Shown here: positions 29,010 to 37,833 of the stretch, in pieces
Layout of the letters: each line of letters starts with the position of its first letter
Numbering within the stretch: the stretch's first letter is position 1
Assembly (NCBI RefSeq): GCF_015082335.1
Contig: NZ_BLRL01000002.1
Coordinates: 410,569-474,568, forward strand
Reading direction: 5' to 3'
Length of the DNA stretch: 64,000 bases
Origin: Moritella sp. F3
GTDB lineage: Bacteria; Pseudomonadota; Gammaproteobacteria; Enterobacterales; Moritellaceae
Notes under the pieces: model-generated
What the model was told of the DNA's origin: nothing
Database searches by the model: none
The model's input: the letters and a program-made list of their open reading frames with translations, nothing else
Translations under genes and position numbers: made by a program

Positions 29010-29034
29010 AGCCTCCTACCTTGGAGGCTTTTTT
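29010..29034 (+). terminator. Terminator of phasin copy 1
   Basis: AGCCTCC (29010-29016), loop TACCTT, GGAGGCT (29023-29029), then six T. The same hairpin occurs after copy 2. Confidence 0.92.
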
Positions 29035-29049
29035 GATCTTGGGGTAAAG

Positions 29050-29988
29050 TTAGAAAGCGTAACGAGCACCAAACATAAATTCATCTGCATTTTCACGCAC
29101 TAGCGCTGAAGTATCTGTGCCTAATGCAACTTTATAACCTGTGTATAGCGCTACGCCGCCAAAATAACGCCCATATTCAAATGCAAGGAAGTTAACATCT
29201 AGATTTTTTCTTGCATCAGCACTTAGATAGTTATACGAAAGGCTAACCGTGTTTTCACCGAAGCCATAAGACGCAAATGCATCAACAGCATTAAAATCAT
29301 CATCGAATACCGAGCCTTTTTGCACTAAACCAGACAGTAAGAAACTATCTTTCGTATAGCGAGCACCTAGCATGTATACCTCTGACGAGTCGGAGAAGAA
29401 ATCAGTCGCTTCTGTTGTAGCATAACCAGCACTCACTTCAACATCGGGACGTAATTGATAAGCAACCATCACACCGCCACCCTTTTCAGACTCTTCAAAA
29501 TTCGCTGACGCATTGAATTTAAAATCCCCCTTGGTCACACTATACAGCAGCGTATCTTTAGCTCTATCATCACTTGCTGCAATGTGGGTGTTGGTATAAC
29601 CACTATAAACTTCAGCCATATCGGTAAAGTCAGTGAGGTAGGTAACCGCATTATCTTGCGTACCGTATGTTAATGCGCCGTAAGCCGTCTCCACACCCGC
29701 ATAGGCATAACGCGTATAATCTTCAAGATTCCTATTAGATGAAGAGTTTGGGAATATTGATTCCAACTCCACTTTACCAACCGCCGTAATAGCGTCATTT
29801 AGTTGGTATTTACCTTGACCATGTAACCGAGCTGTAAATTCATCGCTATAATGGCTATCAGTAAGGAAACCTTGTGCTTCAACGCGCCCACCAAAAGAAA
29901 ATTCGTTGGTGTTTTTATCGTCTGCAACAGCAGCTGTAGATACCAGTGCAGTCAGCGTAAGAGATAATGCTTTATTGATGTTGTTCAT
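29050..29988 (-). CDS. Outer-membrane porin (general trimeric type)
   Basis: 312 residues with a signal peptide (NKALSLTLTALVSTAAVAD) and a 16-strand-type barrel pattern: FGGRVEAQGFL at the N-terminus, YAYAGVETAYGALTYGTQDNAV, which matches the loop-3 region of gram-negative porins, and a terminal FMFGARYAF ending in Phe. I start at the ATG at 29988. The upstream region runs into a 560-base gap. Substrates unknown; such porins admit small hydrophilic solutes. Confidence 0.92.
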   Translation of the reverse strand: MNNINKALSLTLTALVSTAAVADDKNTNEFSFGGRVEAQGFLTDSHYSDEFTARLHGQGKYQLNDAITAVGKVELESIFPNSSSNRNLEDYTRYAYAGVETAYGALTYGTQDNAVTYLTDFTDMAEVYSGYTNTHIAASDDRAKDTLLYSVTKGDFKFNASANFEESEKGGGVMVAYQLRPDVEVSAGYATTEATDFFSDSSEVYMLGARYTKDSFLLSGLVQKGSVFDDDFNAVDAFASYGFGENTVSLSYNYLSADARKNLDVNFLAFEYGRYFGGVALYTGYKVALGTDTSALVRENADEFMFGARYAF

Positions 29989-30295
29989 GAACAATTCCGT
30001 TTTTTTAAGGCGATGATTAGAAGACAGTCACAGTAATAACAAGAAACGATTTAAAATCGAATATTAAGTCAAGTACTACCCCGTCAATGGGCGCCAATGT
30101 ATTTAAAATACTTAGTGAAATCAAATTAAACTGAATTTTCTTACGGTACTTTACTTTAACCTCTAACTTACTGACTTTACTTTACTTTCCTCACAACTCT
30201 GTTCACTAAACAGCTAAATACATGACCAGTAGTAACATTATCTAAACCTTGTTCAGGCTCTGTTCATATTAACTTTGCTAGGGGCGCGTAACTTC

Positions 30296-30329
30296 CTTAT
30301 TAGGCACGTAGCTTTCTTATTAGGCACGT
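30296..30329. repeat. Direct repeat in the porin-yjiH intergenic region
   Basis: CTTATTAGGCACGT occurs at 30296-30309 and 30316-30329, exactly 20 bases apart, that is two helical turns. It sits in the 562-base gap 29989-30550 and could be a pair of regulator half-sites or a small duplication. Nothing else in this gap is recognisable besides the promoter at 30469. Confidence 0.6.
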
Positions 30330-30468
30330 CACGTGGTGATAAAAACCTACCTTGAATATCCACTCCTCTTTAGTTTCAAAACAAAACACAACCAAAGACG
30401 TTTCACATGTAAAAAGTGCCACCAGCAACCTAGAGTATGGCAATTACCAATATAACTAGATTTATATA

Positions 30469-30496
30469 TTGACTATATAGCATATAAAAGTAAAAT
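30469..30496 (+). promoter_or_regulatory. Putative sigma-70 promoter of the yjiH-like gene
   Basis: TTGACT (30469-30474), 16-base spacer, TAAAAT (30491-30496), 54 bases before the ATG. Good match, untested. Confidence 0.45.
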
Positions 30497-30550
30497 CGCC
30501 CAAAAGAATAAAAACTCAGTTTTAATGAATAAAAAATCAAGGCGAATTTA

Positions 30551-31897
30551 ATGAGTAATACCAGAAAAAATATATTAGTGTTTCTAATTCCATCTTTAAT
30601 GGGGTTATTTTTCTTTCTTGCGCCATTAAGCGTTGATGGTAATTTTACCTTTCCACTCGCGCTAATGGCGACTGGCGTAAAGGGTCTATTAGGTGACGCT
30701 ATTCACCCACTGATTACCGCTATTATTTGCTTGTCAGCATTGGTATCTGTATTCGCGAATACCATCAAACCCGCCTTCATTGTTAACTCTGCATTATTAA
30801 CACGGTTATTTATCCTGACCCCAGTTTGGGTTGTGATCCGTGTGCTTGGTGCTGTATTCACATTATTCGCCCTGTATCAGGTAGGTCCTGAATTCATTTG
30901 GAGCGCGAATACTGGCGGGCTGGTATTACATGATTTATTACCATCGCTGCTTGTTACCTTTTTCTTTGCCGGTTTATTACTGCCATTGTTATTAAACTTC
31001 GGTCTATTAGAGTTTCTAGGCACGATGTTAAGCAAAGTCATGCGCCCGGTATTTCGTTTACCAGGTCGTTCTGCTATTGACTGTATTTCATCATGGTTGG
31101 GTGACGGCACCGTGGGTGTGATCTTAACGAGCAAGCAGTATGAAGAGAAAAAATATACCCAGCGAGAAGCAGCAGTTGTAGCAACGATGTTTTCACCTGT
31201 CGGTATTTCGTTTTCTTTAGTGGTATTAACGCAGGTTGGCTTAGAAAACTATTTCGTGCCTTTCTACTTAACAATTTGCCTATCGGGTATTATCGCGGCA
31301 ATGATTATTCAGTTTTTACCACCACTAAGCTATAAAAAAGACACTTACATTGACGGTAGCGCACCTGATCTTGATAGCGAACTTATTCCTGAGTCAATGT
31401 CAGCGGTTAAATATGGCTACCAACTGGCACTAGAAAGAGCGAGTAAAGTGACCAGCGTTAAATCAACCGTAGCGGAAGGTCTACAAAACTCATTAGATAT
31501 GATGCTTGGGGTATTACCTGTGATCATGGCCGTGGGTACAATGGGCTTGGTTATTGCCGAAACAACACCGCTATTTACCTGGTTAGGTGTGCCTTTTGTG
31601 CCGCTGCTAAACCTATTAAATCTGCCTGAAGCACAAGCAGCTGCGGAAACGGTATTAGTTGGTTTTACCGATATGTATGTACCATCAATTATCGCAGCAT
31701 CTACGATTGAAAGTGACATCACTAAATTCGTGATTGCGGCACTGTCTATCTCTCAGCTTATCTTCATGTCAGAAACGGGCTCGGTGATCTTATCAAGCAA
31801 GATCCCAGTGAACATCGTTGAGTTAATGGCAATCTTCATTCTACGTACACTGGTGACACTGCCTATCATCGCCCTTTGTGCACACATGATCTTCTAG
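30551..31897 (+). CDS. YjiH-like membrane protein with Gate (nucleoside recognition) domain
   Basis: 448 residues with about ten membrane helices. The central part carries the Gate domain: IDCISSWLGDGTVGVILTSK, followed by EAAVVATMFSPVGISFSL, and a second half VLVGFTDMYVPSIIAAST. This matches the YjiH family, related to nucleoside-recognition membrane proteins, whose substrate is not known. The gene stands alone and converges with an AEC transporter gene. Length is normal. Confidence 0.88.
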   Translation: MSNTRKNILVFLIPSLMGLFFFLAPLSVDGNFTFPLALMATGVKGLLGDAIHPLITAIICLSALVSVFANTIKPAFIVNSALLTRLFILTPVWVVIRVLGAVFTLFALYQVGPEFIWSANTGGLVLHDLLPSLLVTFFFAGLLLPLLLNFGLLEFLGTMLSKVMRPVFRLPGRSAIDCISSWLGDGTVGVILTSKQYEEKKYTQREAAVVATMFSPVGISFSLVVLTQVGLENYFVPFYLTICLSGIIAAMIIQFLPPLSYKKDTYIDGSAPDLDSELIPESMSAVKYGYQLALERASKVTSVKSTVAEGLQNSLDMMLGVLPVIMAVGTMGLVIAETTPLFTWLGVPFVPLLNLLNLPEAQAAAETVLVGFTDMYVPSIIAASTIESDITKFVIAALSISQLIFMSETGSVILSSKIPVNIVELMAIFILRTLVTLPIIALCAHMIF

Positions 31898-31900
31898 TGT

Positions 31901-31938
31901 AAATCGCGTTGCGGCAGCCATGTCGCAACGCGGATTTA
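31901..31938. terminator. Bidirectional terminator hairpin
   Basis: CGCGTTGCG (31905-31913) and CGCAACGCG (31924-31932), a perfect 9-bp stem flanked by further AAAT/ATTT pairing, lies between two convergent genes. Confidence 0.75.
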
Positions 31939-31949
31939 AGCGCATGTCC

Positions 31950-32906
31950 TTACGATGGGAAAAAATGAACACTGTGCAAGATCGAAATACCTAAGCTGCA
32001 AGTGATGATTGACCCCACTGTCGTTGTCGCGATGATATTAGCTGCAAGATCCGCATTCCCCCCCATTGAACGCGCCATCACATAACTCGCTGCGGCAGTC
32101 GGAGCGGCGGTCATAAAAAATAACAAACCGATTTCGAGCTGACTAAAACCCCACAAATACGCACTGCCGGTGATCAAGATTGGTGAAAGCAGAAGCTTAA
32201 ATAAACTCGTAAACCAAGCATGGCGGCCATCGCTACGTAGCGCCGATAAATTAAGTGTTGCCCCTGTGCATAATAACGCTAAAGGTAAGGTCATATTGGC
32301 AAAATACTGCCCCGTACTGACCAGCGCAGTGGGTATTTTTATGTTTAGCATTAAACACAGCACGCCCAGCATAATACCTATAATTAATGGGTTTTTAGCA
32401 ATCGAAGTGACTATATCTTTGACTCCTGCGAAGCCCAGCTTTGACTGCGTTGGTGTTAAGCATATAACGGCTAAAATATTATATAACACGGTCGTGAACG
32501 CAACATAGACTGCCGCTAGCGCAACGCCTGAATCACCATAAACATTCGCGACATAAGCAAGCCCTATAATCGCCGTATTTGAGCGAAATCCGCCTTGAAT
32601 AATCACCCCATGGTTTTGTTTATCTTGAATGCATAACTTTGCTGCAAGGGTAATAAACAAAAAGAAAGTAATGTTCGCAACAAGGCCGAAAGCAATATAA
32701 GTAGCATTAATTTCGACCGTTTTATCGGAATTAACAATACTTAAAAAGAGCAAGGCAGGTAGAGTCACTTTAAAAACCAATTTCGATGCGGTATCGACAA
32801 AGGCATCGTTCAAAAATTTGATTCGTTTTAGAAAATAACCCAAAAACAATAATATGCAAATAGGGCCGGTCACAGAAAATGAAAAATAAAGAGACTGCAA
32901 AAACAT
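31950..32906 (-). CDS. AEC-family transporter (auxin efflux carrier / MdcF type)
   Basis: 318 residues in about ten membrane helices in two inverted halves. Typical elements are GPICILLFLGYFLKRI at the N-terminus, GGFRSNTAIIGLAYVANVYGD in the middle, LPLALLCTGATLNL, and a final AAPTAAASYVMARSMGGNADLAANII. In bacteria such proteins move malonate, malate or other organic acids, and the specific substrate cannot be read here. No linked metabolic gene points to one. Confidence 0.9.
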   Translation of the reverse strand: MFLQSLYFSFSVTGPICILLFLGYFLKRIKFLNDAFVDTASKLVFKVTLPALLFLSIVNSDKTVEINATYIAFGLVANITFFLFITLAAKLCIQDKQNHGVIIQGGFRSNTAIIGLAYVANVYGDSGVALAAVYVAFTTVLYNILAVICLTPTQSKLGFAGVKDIVTSIAKNPLIIGIMLGVLCLMLNIKIPTALVSTGQYFANMTLPLALLCTGATLNLSALRSDGRHAWFTSLFKLLLSPILITGSAYLWGFSQLEIGLLFFMTAAPTAAASYVMARSMGGNADLAANIIATTTVGSIITCSLGISILHSVHFFPS

Positions 32907-33045
32907 GTGAATGCCTTTTCCTTAAATAATTTTATTATGCCGCAACAAATATATTGTGACTCCCATATACCACTGTATATAAAAAAATAAGCAGAAAATA
33001 GTCCCGAATGATATGGTGACCTAAATACATAAAGGAAATGTCACC

Positions 33046-34608
33046 ATGCCTGTGCTGCAACAGATCACTGCTACCCTATTTTTAATCGTCACGCTTACAG
33101 GGTGCGCGTCATTACCCGAAGAGATTGAGCATCCTGCAGAGCCGTTACTCACGCAGCCTGTCAGTACATTATCTGCATTGGTTGATACACATCTATCTGA
33201 GCTTCTAGAACAAGAACAAGCTTTATCAAATCAAGCGCAAGCAGACATGAGCGGTATCCTACTATTGGATAGCGGTTGGGATGCATTGGCTCAGCGATTG
33301 GCACTTGTCGAAACAGCAGAGCACAGCATTGATATCCAATATTACATTTGGAACAGCGACGTATCAGGAAGCTACCTAGCCAGTCGCCTGTTGGCAGCAG
33401 CAGATCGCGGCGTCAACGTGCGCGTTATGCTTGATGACATCAACCTTAACGAACGAGAGGCTTTGCTGGCAACACTTGCTCATCACCCACAAATAGAAAT
33501 CCGCATATTCAATCCGATCCCGACGCGTAACGGCTTCACCAAGTGGTTTAATTTTATGGGTGACTTTTCTCGCCTCAACCGCCGTATGCACAACAAGTCA
33601 TTTACCGTCGACGGCGCTTTGTCTATTGTCGGCGGCCGTAATATTGGCGATGAATATTTTGACCTTTCTGATGACATTAATTTCCGCGACCGCGATGTAC
33701 TGGTATCAGGCTCTGTGGTTAACGATATTCAAACCAGCTTTGGCCAATACTGGAACAGCCAATGGTCTTATCCTGTTAACTTGCTGACAGACAGTAGCGA
33801 TGTCGAACTCGCCATGTTGAATGAAGTACCAATGCCCCACTACAAAAGCTATCCCGCGTTACCAGCAGATCAGCAGACTGCCAAGCGTTTGTTAAATGAT
33901 TCAATGAATGAATTGTCGTGGGTACAAGCTCGTTTTGTTTTTGACCATCCAGTGCCTATCGATGCCAGTGATACCAACAAACCGAAACTGACTGCCAAAA
34001 CACTCGGTGAATTAGCGGTTAACGCCGAGCAAGAAGTCATCTTAGAATCTGCCTATCTGATATTCGATGATGGTCAACTCGACAAATTACACACATTAAC
34101 CAGTAAAGGCGTGCAGGTTAAAGCGCTGACAAACTCACAGGCCTCTAATGACCTAGTGGCTAATCATTCAGGTTACGCCGCGCGACGTGAAGACATGCTT
34201 GAAAACGGCATGCAATTGTTTGAGTTAAAGCCTGACGCGAGTCTGTGTGAAGCATCAACGAAAGACCTATCCAAGTGCGCGCCAATAGCAGCTTACGGTC
34301 TGCATGCTAAGTCGGCGGTGTTTGACAGGAAGATCGCGGTCATCGGTTCGTTCAACTACAACTTACGCTCAACCTACCTCAATACAGAGTCTATTTTGAT
34401 TATTGAAAATGAAGCTGTCGCGATAAGTCTGGCGAATGATATTGAACAAGCGATGAATATAGATAACAGTTGGAATCTGGCCTTAGATGACGGTGATATT
34501 AGTTGGCATTCAGGCTCAGAAAGTTGGGAAAGCGATCCAGAGACCAGCCAATGGGAACGCTTTAAGTCCGGTTTTTTACAATTACTGCCAATTGAGAAGT
34601 ACCTCTGA
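33046..34608 (+). CDS. Phospholipase D-family lipoprotein (cardiolipin synthase-like)
   Basis: 520 residues. The N-terminus is a lipoprotein signal with lipobox LTGC. Two PLD domains follow: the first HxK motif is in MHNKSFTVDGALSIVGGRNIGDEYFD, the second in GLHAKSAVFDRKIAVIGSFNYNLRS. Both keep His, Lys and Asp. Domain layout matches YmdC/ClsC-like and other secreted PLD lipoproteins, which can make or hydrolyse phospholipids. The gene is monocistronic. Its membrane location (periplasmic side) is inferred from the lipobox. Confidence 0.9.
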   Translation: MPVLQQITATLFLIVTLTGCASLPEEIEHPAEPLLTQPVSTLSALVDTHLSELLEQEQALSNQAQADMSGILLLDSGWDALAQRLALVETAEHSIDIQYYIWNSDVSGSYLASRLLAAADRGVNVRVMLDDINLNEREALLATLAHHPQIEIRIFNPIPTRNGFTKWFNFMGDFSRLNRRMHNKSFTVDGALSIVGGRNIGDEYFDLSDDINFRDRDVLVSGSVVNDIQTSFGQYWNSQWSYPVNLLTDSSDVELAMLNEVPMPHYKSYPALPADQQTAKRLLNDSMNELSWVQARFVFDHPVPIDASDTNKPKLTAKTLGELAVNAEQEVILESAYLIFDDGQLDKLHTLTSKGVQVKALTNSQASNDLVANHSGYAARREDMLENGMQLFELKPDASLCEASTKDLSKCAPIAAYGLHAKSAVFDRKIAVIGSFNYNLRSTYLNTESILIIENEAVAISLANDIEQAMNIDNSWNLALDDGDISWHSGSESWESDPETSQWERFKSGFLQLLPIEKYL

Positions 34609-34814
34609 CGCACATATAATAAAAACCTTCAGTGTTGAATTTGTGATTAAGTGTTACAGAAGGCATGTTTAACGCTTGGTTGGAAAAGCAAAGCCAGTAT
34701 TTATAATGTTTATATAATTTGTTTACTCTGGTATTACCTTTCTAAATAAAACCAATATGATTAACTCAGTTGAAACAAACCTTAATCAACATTAATTAAC
34801 TAGGAGTGATTATC

Positions 34815-35222
34815 ATGAGTAACTTACTTAACCAAGCACAAACTATCTTAACTGTTGCAAAAAACACTGCAAAAACATCCGTCACTGCTGGTTTTGGTGT
34901 TTATGGCACCATCCTTGATGAAGCATCAAAATCATCAGATAAAGCAACGCAACTGTTTGAATCGCTTGTTGAGCGCGGTACACAAGTAGAGCCGAAACTA
35001 AAAGAGCAAACGTCTGCAATCTTTTCTAAAAAGATCTCGTTAGGCTCAGTTGAAGCTAAAACGAAAAGCATCACGAGCCGTTTTACTGGCGACCAGGGTT
35101 CAAAAATCAGTGAAGTTGAAGGCAAAATTGACCAACTTACTGCAATGATCGCAGAACTAAACACTGTTCCTGATACAGCCCCAAAAAAAGTAGTTAAAGC
35201 TAAAGTAACTACAGAAGCATAA
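34815..35222 (+). CDS. Phasin-like granule-associated protein, copy 2
   Basis: 135 residues, strongly similar to copy 1 at 28609 (shared SSDKATQLFESLVERGTQVE and TAGFGVYGTI), with a longer lysine-rich tail (PKKVVKAKVTTEA) like phasin C-termini. The AGGAG site, about 75 bases of leader and the terminator are also conserved between copies, while the five genes between them are unrelated. A duplication of a whole transcription unit is therefore likely. The differing tails may give different partners. Confidence 0.7.
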   Translation: MSNLLNQAQTILTVAKNTAKTSVTAGFGVYGTILDEASKSSDKATQLFESLVERGTQVEPKLKEQTSAIFSKKISLGSVEAKTKSITSRFTGDQGSKISEVEGKIDQLTAMIAELNTVPDTAPKKVVKAKVTTEA

Positions 35223-35254
35223 TAATACTTGGACTGTCATGGTTCATTGAAGTT

Positions 35255-35278
35255 AGCCTCCTGATTGGAGGCTTTTTT
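35255..35278 (+). terminator. Terminator of phasin copy 2
   Basis: AGCCTCC (35255-35261), loop TGATT, GGAGGCT (35267-35273), then T run; same as after copy 1. Confidence 0.92.
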
Positions 35279-35413
35279 GATCTTGGGGTAAAGTGTGTAT
35301 AAACATAAGCATACAAACTAGAAATACCCATAAGTGAATAACGACTTTAGTCACACTTAAAAGTCCCCAATACAGAAAAAACAATCTAGAACAGCATTGT
35401 TTAAACAAACCCT

Positions 35414-35442
35414 TTGACAGTGATAATCATTATCAATACGAT
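35414..35442 (+). promoter_or_regulatory. fur box: Fur box inside a sigma-70 promoter
   Basis: GACAGTGATAATCATTATC (35416-35434) agrees with the 19-bp Fur consensus at 17 positions. It overlaps the spacer of TTGACA (35414-35419) and TACGAT (35437-35442), 17 bases apart. Fur bound here would block polymerase, so the gene at 35494 should be turned on by iron limitation. Confidence 0.8.
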
Positions 35443-35493
35443 TTAAATCAAACCCATAACTATTAAATGGGTCATAATTGATAAGGATGTTCT

Positions 35494-36702
35494 ATGAAAA
35501 AAGTAACTTTAGCGATTCTGGTTATCGCGCCTCTCACGTTAATAAATTCCTCCTTTGTTGCTGCAGCGAAATCTAACGAGACAAAGCAAATAGTTCAAAC
35601 ACAACCTGACTACGATATCAGTGTTTCGAGTGCTAAACGTGAAATAGCCCTGGAACTAAGTCGGCAATACACGCAAATCTTGCCGACGCTACAATCTGAC
35701 ATTAATCGATATAATTTAACCGTCAATGCGGATCAAGTATTACAATCGAGCGGGGTTGCAACTAAAGCATTGCATAAAAGTGAGCAAGCGATTCGCTCGG
35801 CAAAAGGGCTATCTACTCGATCGGCACAAAGTTCCGCTTTTATGCGCGTTGAGAATCCTAATCTAGTGCAATTTCGTCTCGCTGACGCCAGTATGCTAAG
35901 TGACTGGCAGCAAGGTGTATCACCGTTATTTGCTTTTGAACCAGCGGGCAATGATAAAGACTGGGCTAATATTGAAGCCTATGATGTCGATGGTAATATT
36001 CAGCTGCTAGATGTGTACCAACTACCAGACAGACCGGTTTTCGTGGTTGAATTAGATAAACAACAAACGATACGTGAAGGGCTCGCAGTCATGCGCGAGA
36101 TCTTAGCGCAAAACACGGATTCAGCCAAACCACTCGAATCAGCACGTCTTCAGCGCAGCGCGTTTAAATCGGCTGATAAACCGATATCGACGACCGTAAT
36201 TAAGCAGATTAGCTTACAAGATGATCAAGAACCTTGGATATCAGGCGCTGCAGAGGTATACGCGATAGTAAATGGCGTAAACCCAAGCCGTGATGAGCCA
36301 GTGCTAGATATCATTGAAATGCCTTACCTTGATTATGCAGAGAAAGAATACTATCCAAATCAAGTCGTCATTCATTGGGAACGCTATCGTTGGGCTGCGG
36401 CAGATATGATATTAATGGAGCATGATGACGGTACTAATTACAAAGAACTTGCTACGGCTCTTCTCTCTGCAGCTGAAACAATTTTAAAATCAATTCCAGA
36501 TCCAGAAGTACAAGGCTTTGCTATTGTAGCCACCATCACCAATGGCATACTCAAAGCCTTACCGGATGCCTGGTTTACGAATGACGATGATTTTGTCGAT
36601 GCCTATTACACATTACAAGAAGGTGAAACATACACAAATCACTATGGTTCAGGTGGTAATGCAAGGGCGACCTTTAAACCTCTGGTTATTAACCCAAGGT
36701 AA
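35494..36702 (+). CDS. Fur-regulated secreted protein, DUF3103-like
   Basis: 402 residues with a signal peptide (VTLAILVIAPLTLINSSFVAAA). The mature protein has no motif I can assign; its layout (SSAKREIALELSRQYTQILPTL near the start, VQFRLADASMLSDWQQGVSPLFAFEP in the middle, HWERYRWAAADMILMEHDDGTNYKEL near the end) resembles the DUF3103 family of Vibrio-like bacteria, from memory and tentative. The Fur box promoter implies expression under iron starvation. A metalloprotease gene converges from the right. Function unknown. Confidence 0.7.
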   Translation: MKKVTLAILVIAPLTLINSSFVAAAKSNETKQIVQTQPDYDISVSSAKREIALELSRQYTQILPTLQSDINRYNLTVNADQVLQSSGVATKALHKSEQAIRSAKGLSTRSAQSSAFMRVENPNLVQFRLADASMLSDWQQGVSPLFAFEPAGNDKDWANIEAYDVDGNIQLLDVYQLPDRPVFVVELDKQQTIREGLAVMREILAQNTDSAKPLESARLQRSAFKSADKPISTTVIKQISLQDDQEPWISGAAEVYAIVNGVNPSRDEPVLDIIEMPYLDYAEKEYYPNQVVIHWERYRWAAADMILMEHDDGTNYKELATALLSAAETILKSIPDPEVQGFAIVATITNGILKALPDAWFTNDDDFVDAYYTLQEGETYTNHYGSGGNARATFKPLVINPR

Positions 36703-36736
36703 ATGATGTATTGCTAACATTGTGTAGTTTTATAGC

Positions 36737-36777
36737 TAGATGAATGCCGCAGTCTTTCGGGCTGCGGCATTCATCTA
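36737..36777. terminator. Perfect 16-bp inverted repeat between convergent genes
   Basis: TAGATGAATGCCGCAG (36737-36752) and its exact complement (36762-36777) with a 9-base loop. No T run follows, but the place between two gene ends suits a bidirectional terminator. Confidence 0.65.
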
Positions 36778-36824
36778 CATCAAGGACCGTTAGCGGCCGA
36801 TAGGGCTATTTATCACCAAACGAT

Positions 36825-37619
36825 TTAAGGCTTATAACCCTCTGCCCCACTATAAGAAACCTGATAACCAATATCATCGAGCACGCCTAGCGTCACCGCG
36901 CCAAAGACCACACCATTGGCCATAAACTCTTGGGTTAATGGCGCTAACACTTCGCCATTAGCCAATACCCGTTTTTTGTCTTCCTGCAGTACATAATCAT
37001 ACAAGTGACCGCCGTCATCACTGATTGGTACATACTGATAGCTGTTACCGTATATCTGATTATATTTTTGCGCAGCCATACTGTGTGGCACTTTCAATAC
37101 ATTGCCTTGGAGTTCCTCACTGTATTCGGTGAAACTTTCAGTATACGAACCGATACCAAGGATGTGCCCCATTTCATGAAGGATGTTGGCTTTAAACTCG
37201 ACCTGATCAAAGCCTTGTTCGTAAGTATGATTACCGATAACTAATGTACCGCTGGTTGGTATCTCGTACTCACCGACTTGTTCTTCAGAATCAGGGCCAG
37301 CGTAACCATTACCATCATTCATTTCTGCAACCGAGATCCGCATGCGGATAGTGTGCAGCGGTTTACCCTCAACGCCGACTAATGCCGTTAACCATTGGTT
37401 GGCTGCATCGATATAAGGTTGCTGTAACGCTTCATTCCACATCAATGCTCTGCCACCCTCGAGATATAGTTCATCTTCGAATTCGAGCTCGAAAGTTAAT
37501 GCACCGTTAGTGACCGTTTTAACGACGTTGCTCGCTTGCGCGGTATGAGTCCAAGCCGTTAAATACAGGGCAGCAGTGACGGATAATATCGCAGAGTTTT
37601 TCAGTGTAAAAAAGTGCAT
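36825..37619 (-). CDS. Secreted leishmanolysin-like zinc metalloprotease
   Basis: 264 residues with a signal peptide ending near HTAQAS. The zinc site HEMGHILGIG holds two His ligands and the catalytic Glu; a later His in DDGGHLYDYV probably supplies the third ligand, and VTLGVLDDIGYQVSY is the usual end of this family (compare leishmanolysin-like bacterial proteins). A second, broken copy lies at 39125-39831 in the same orientation on the other side of the EAL-HDOD gene. Possible role: secreted protein breakdown; the target is unknown. Confidence 0.8.
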   Translation of the reverse strand: MHFFTLKNSAILSVTAALYLTAWTHTAQASNVVKTVTNGALTFELEFEDELYLEGGRALMWNEALQQPYIDAANQWLTALVGVEGKPLHTIRMRISVAEMNDGNGYAGPDSEEQVGEYEIPTSGTLVIGNHTYEQGFDQVEFKANILHEMGHILGIGSYTESFTEYSEELQGNVLKVPHSMAAQKYNQIYGNSYQYVPISDDGGHLYDYVLQEDKKRVLANGEVLAPLTQEFMANGVVFGAVTLGVLDDIGYQVSYSGAEGYKP

Positions 37620-37833
37620 AAAGTAATGTCCCTAAATCGAGAGGAGGTGTGTTCGATTATAGGGATAAATAGATTTATGACTGTAAGGGTTTGTATGGGG
37701 GTAGACTAAGCTTGTGTCATATAAATAGTATGACGCACTTACTAAACAAAGTTATGCAAGTATATGTTTTTTGATTAAAACGGTGTAATAATACCCAGTA
37801 CGACAGGGGGCAATATAAAATAGGTAATAACAC

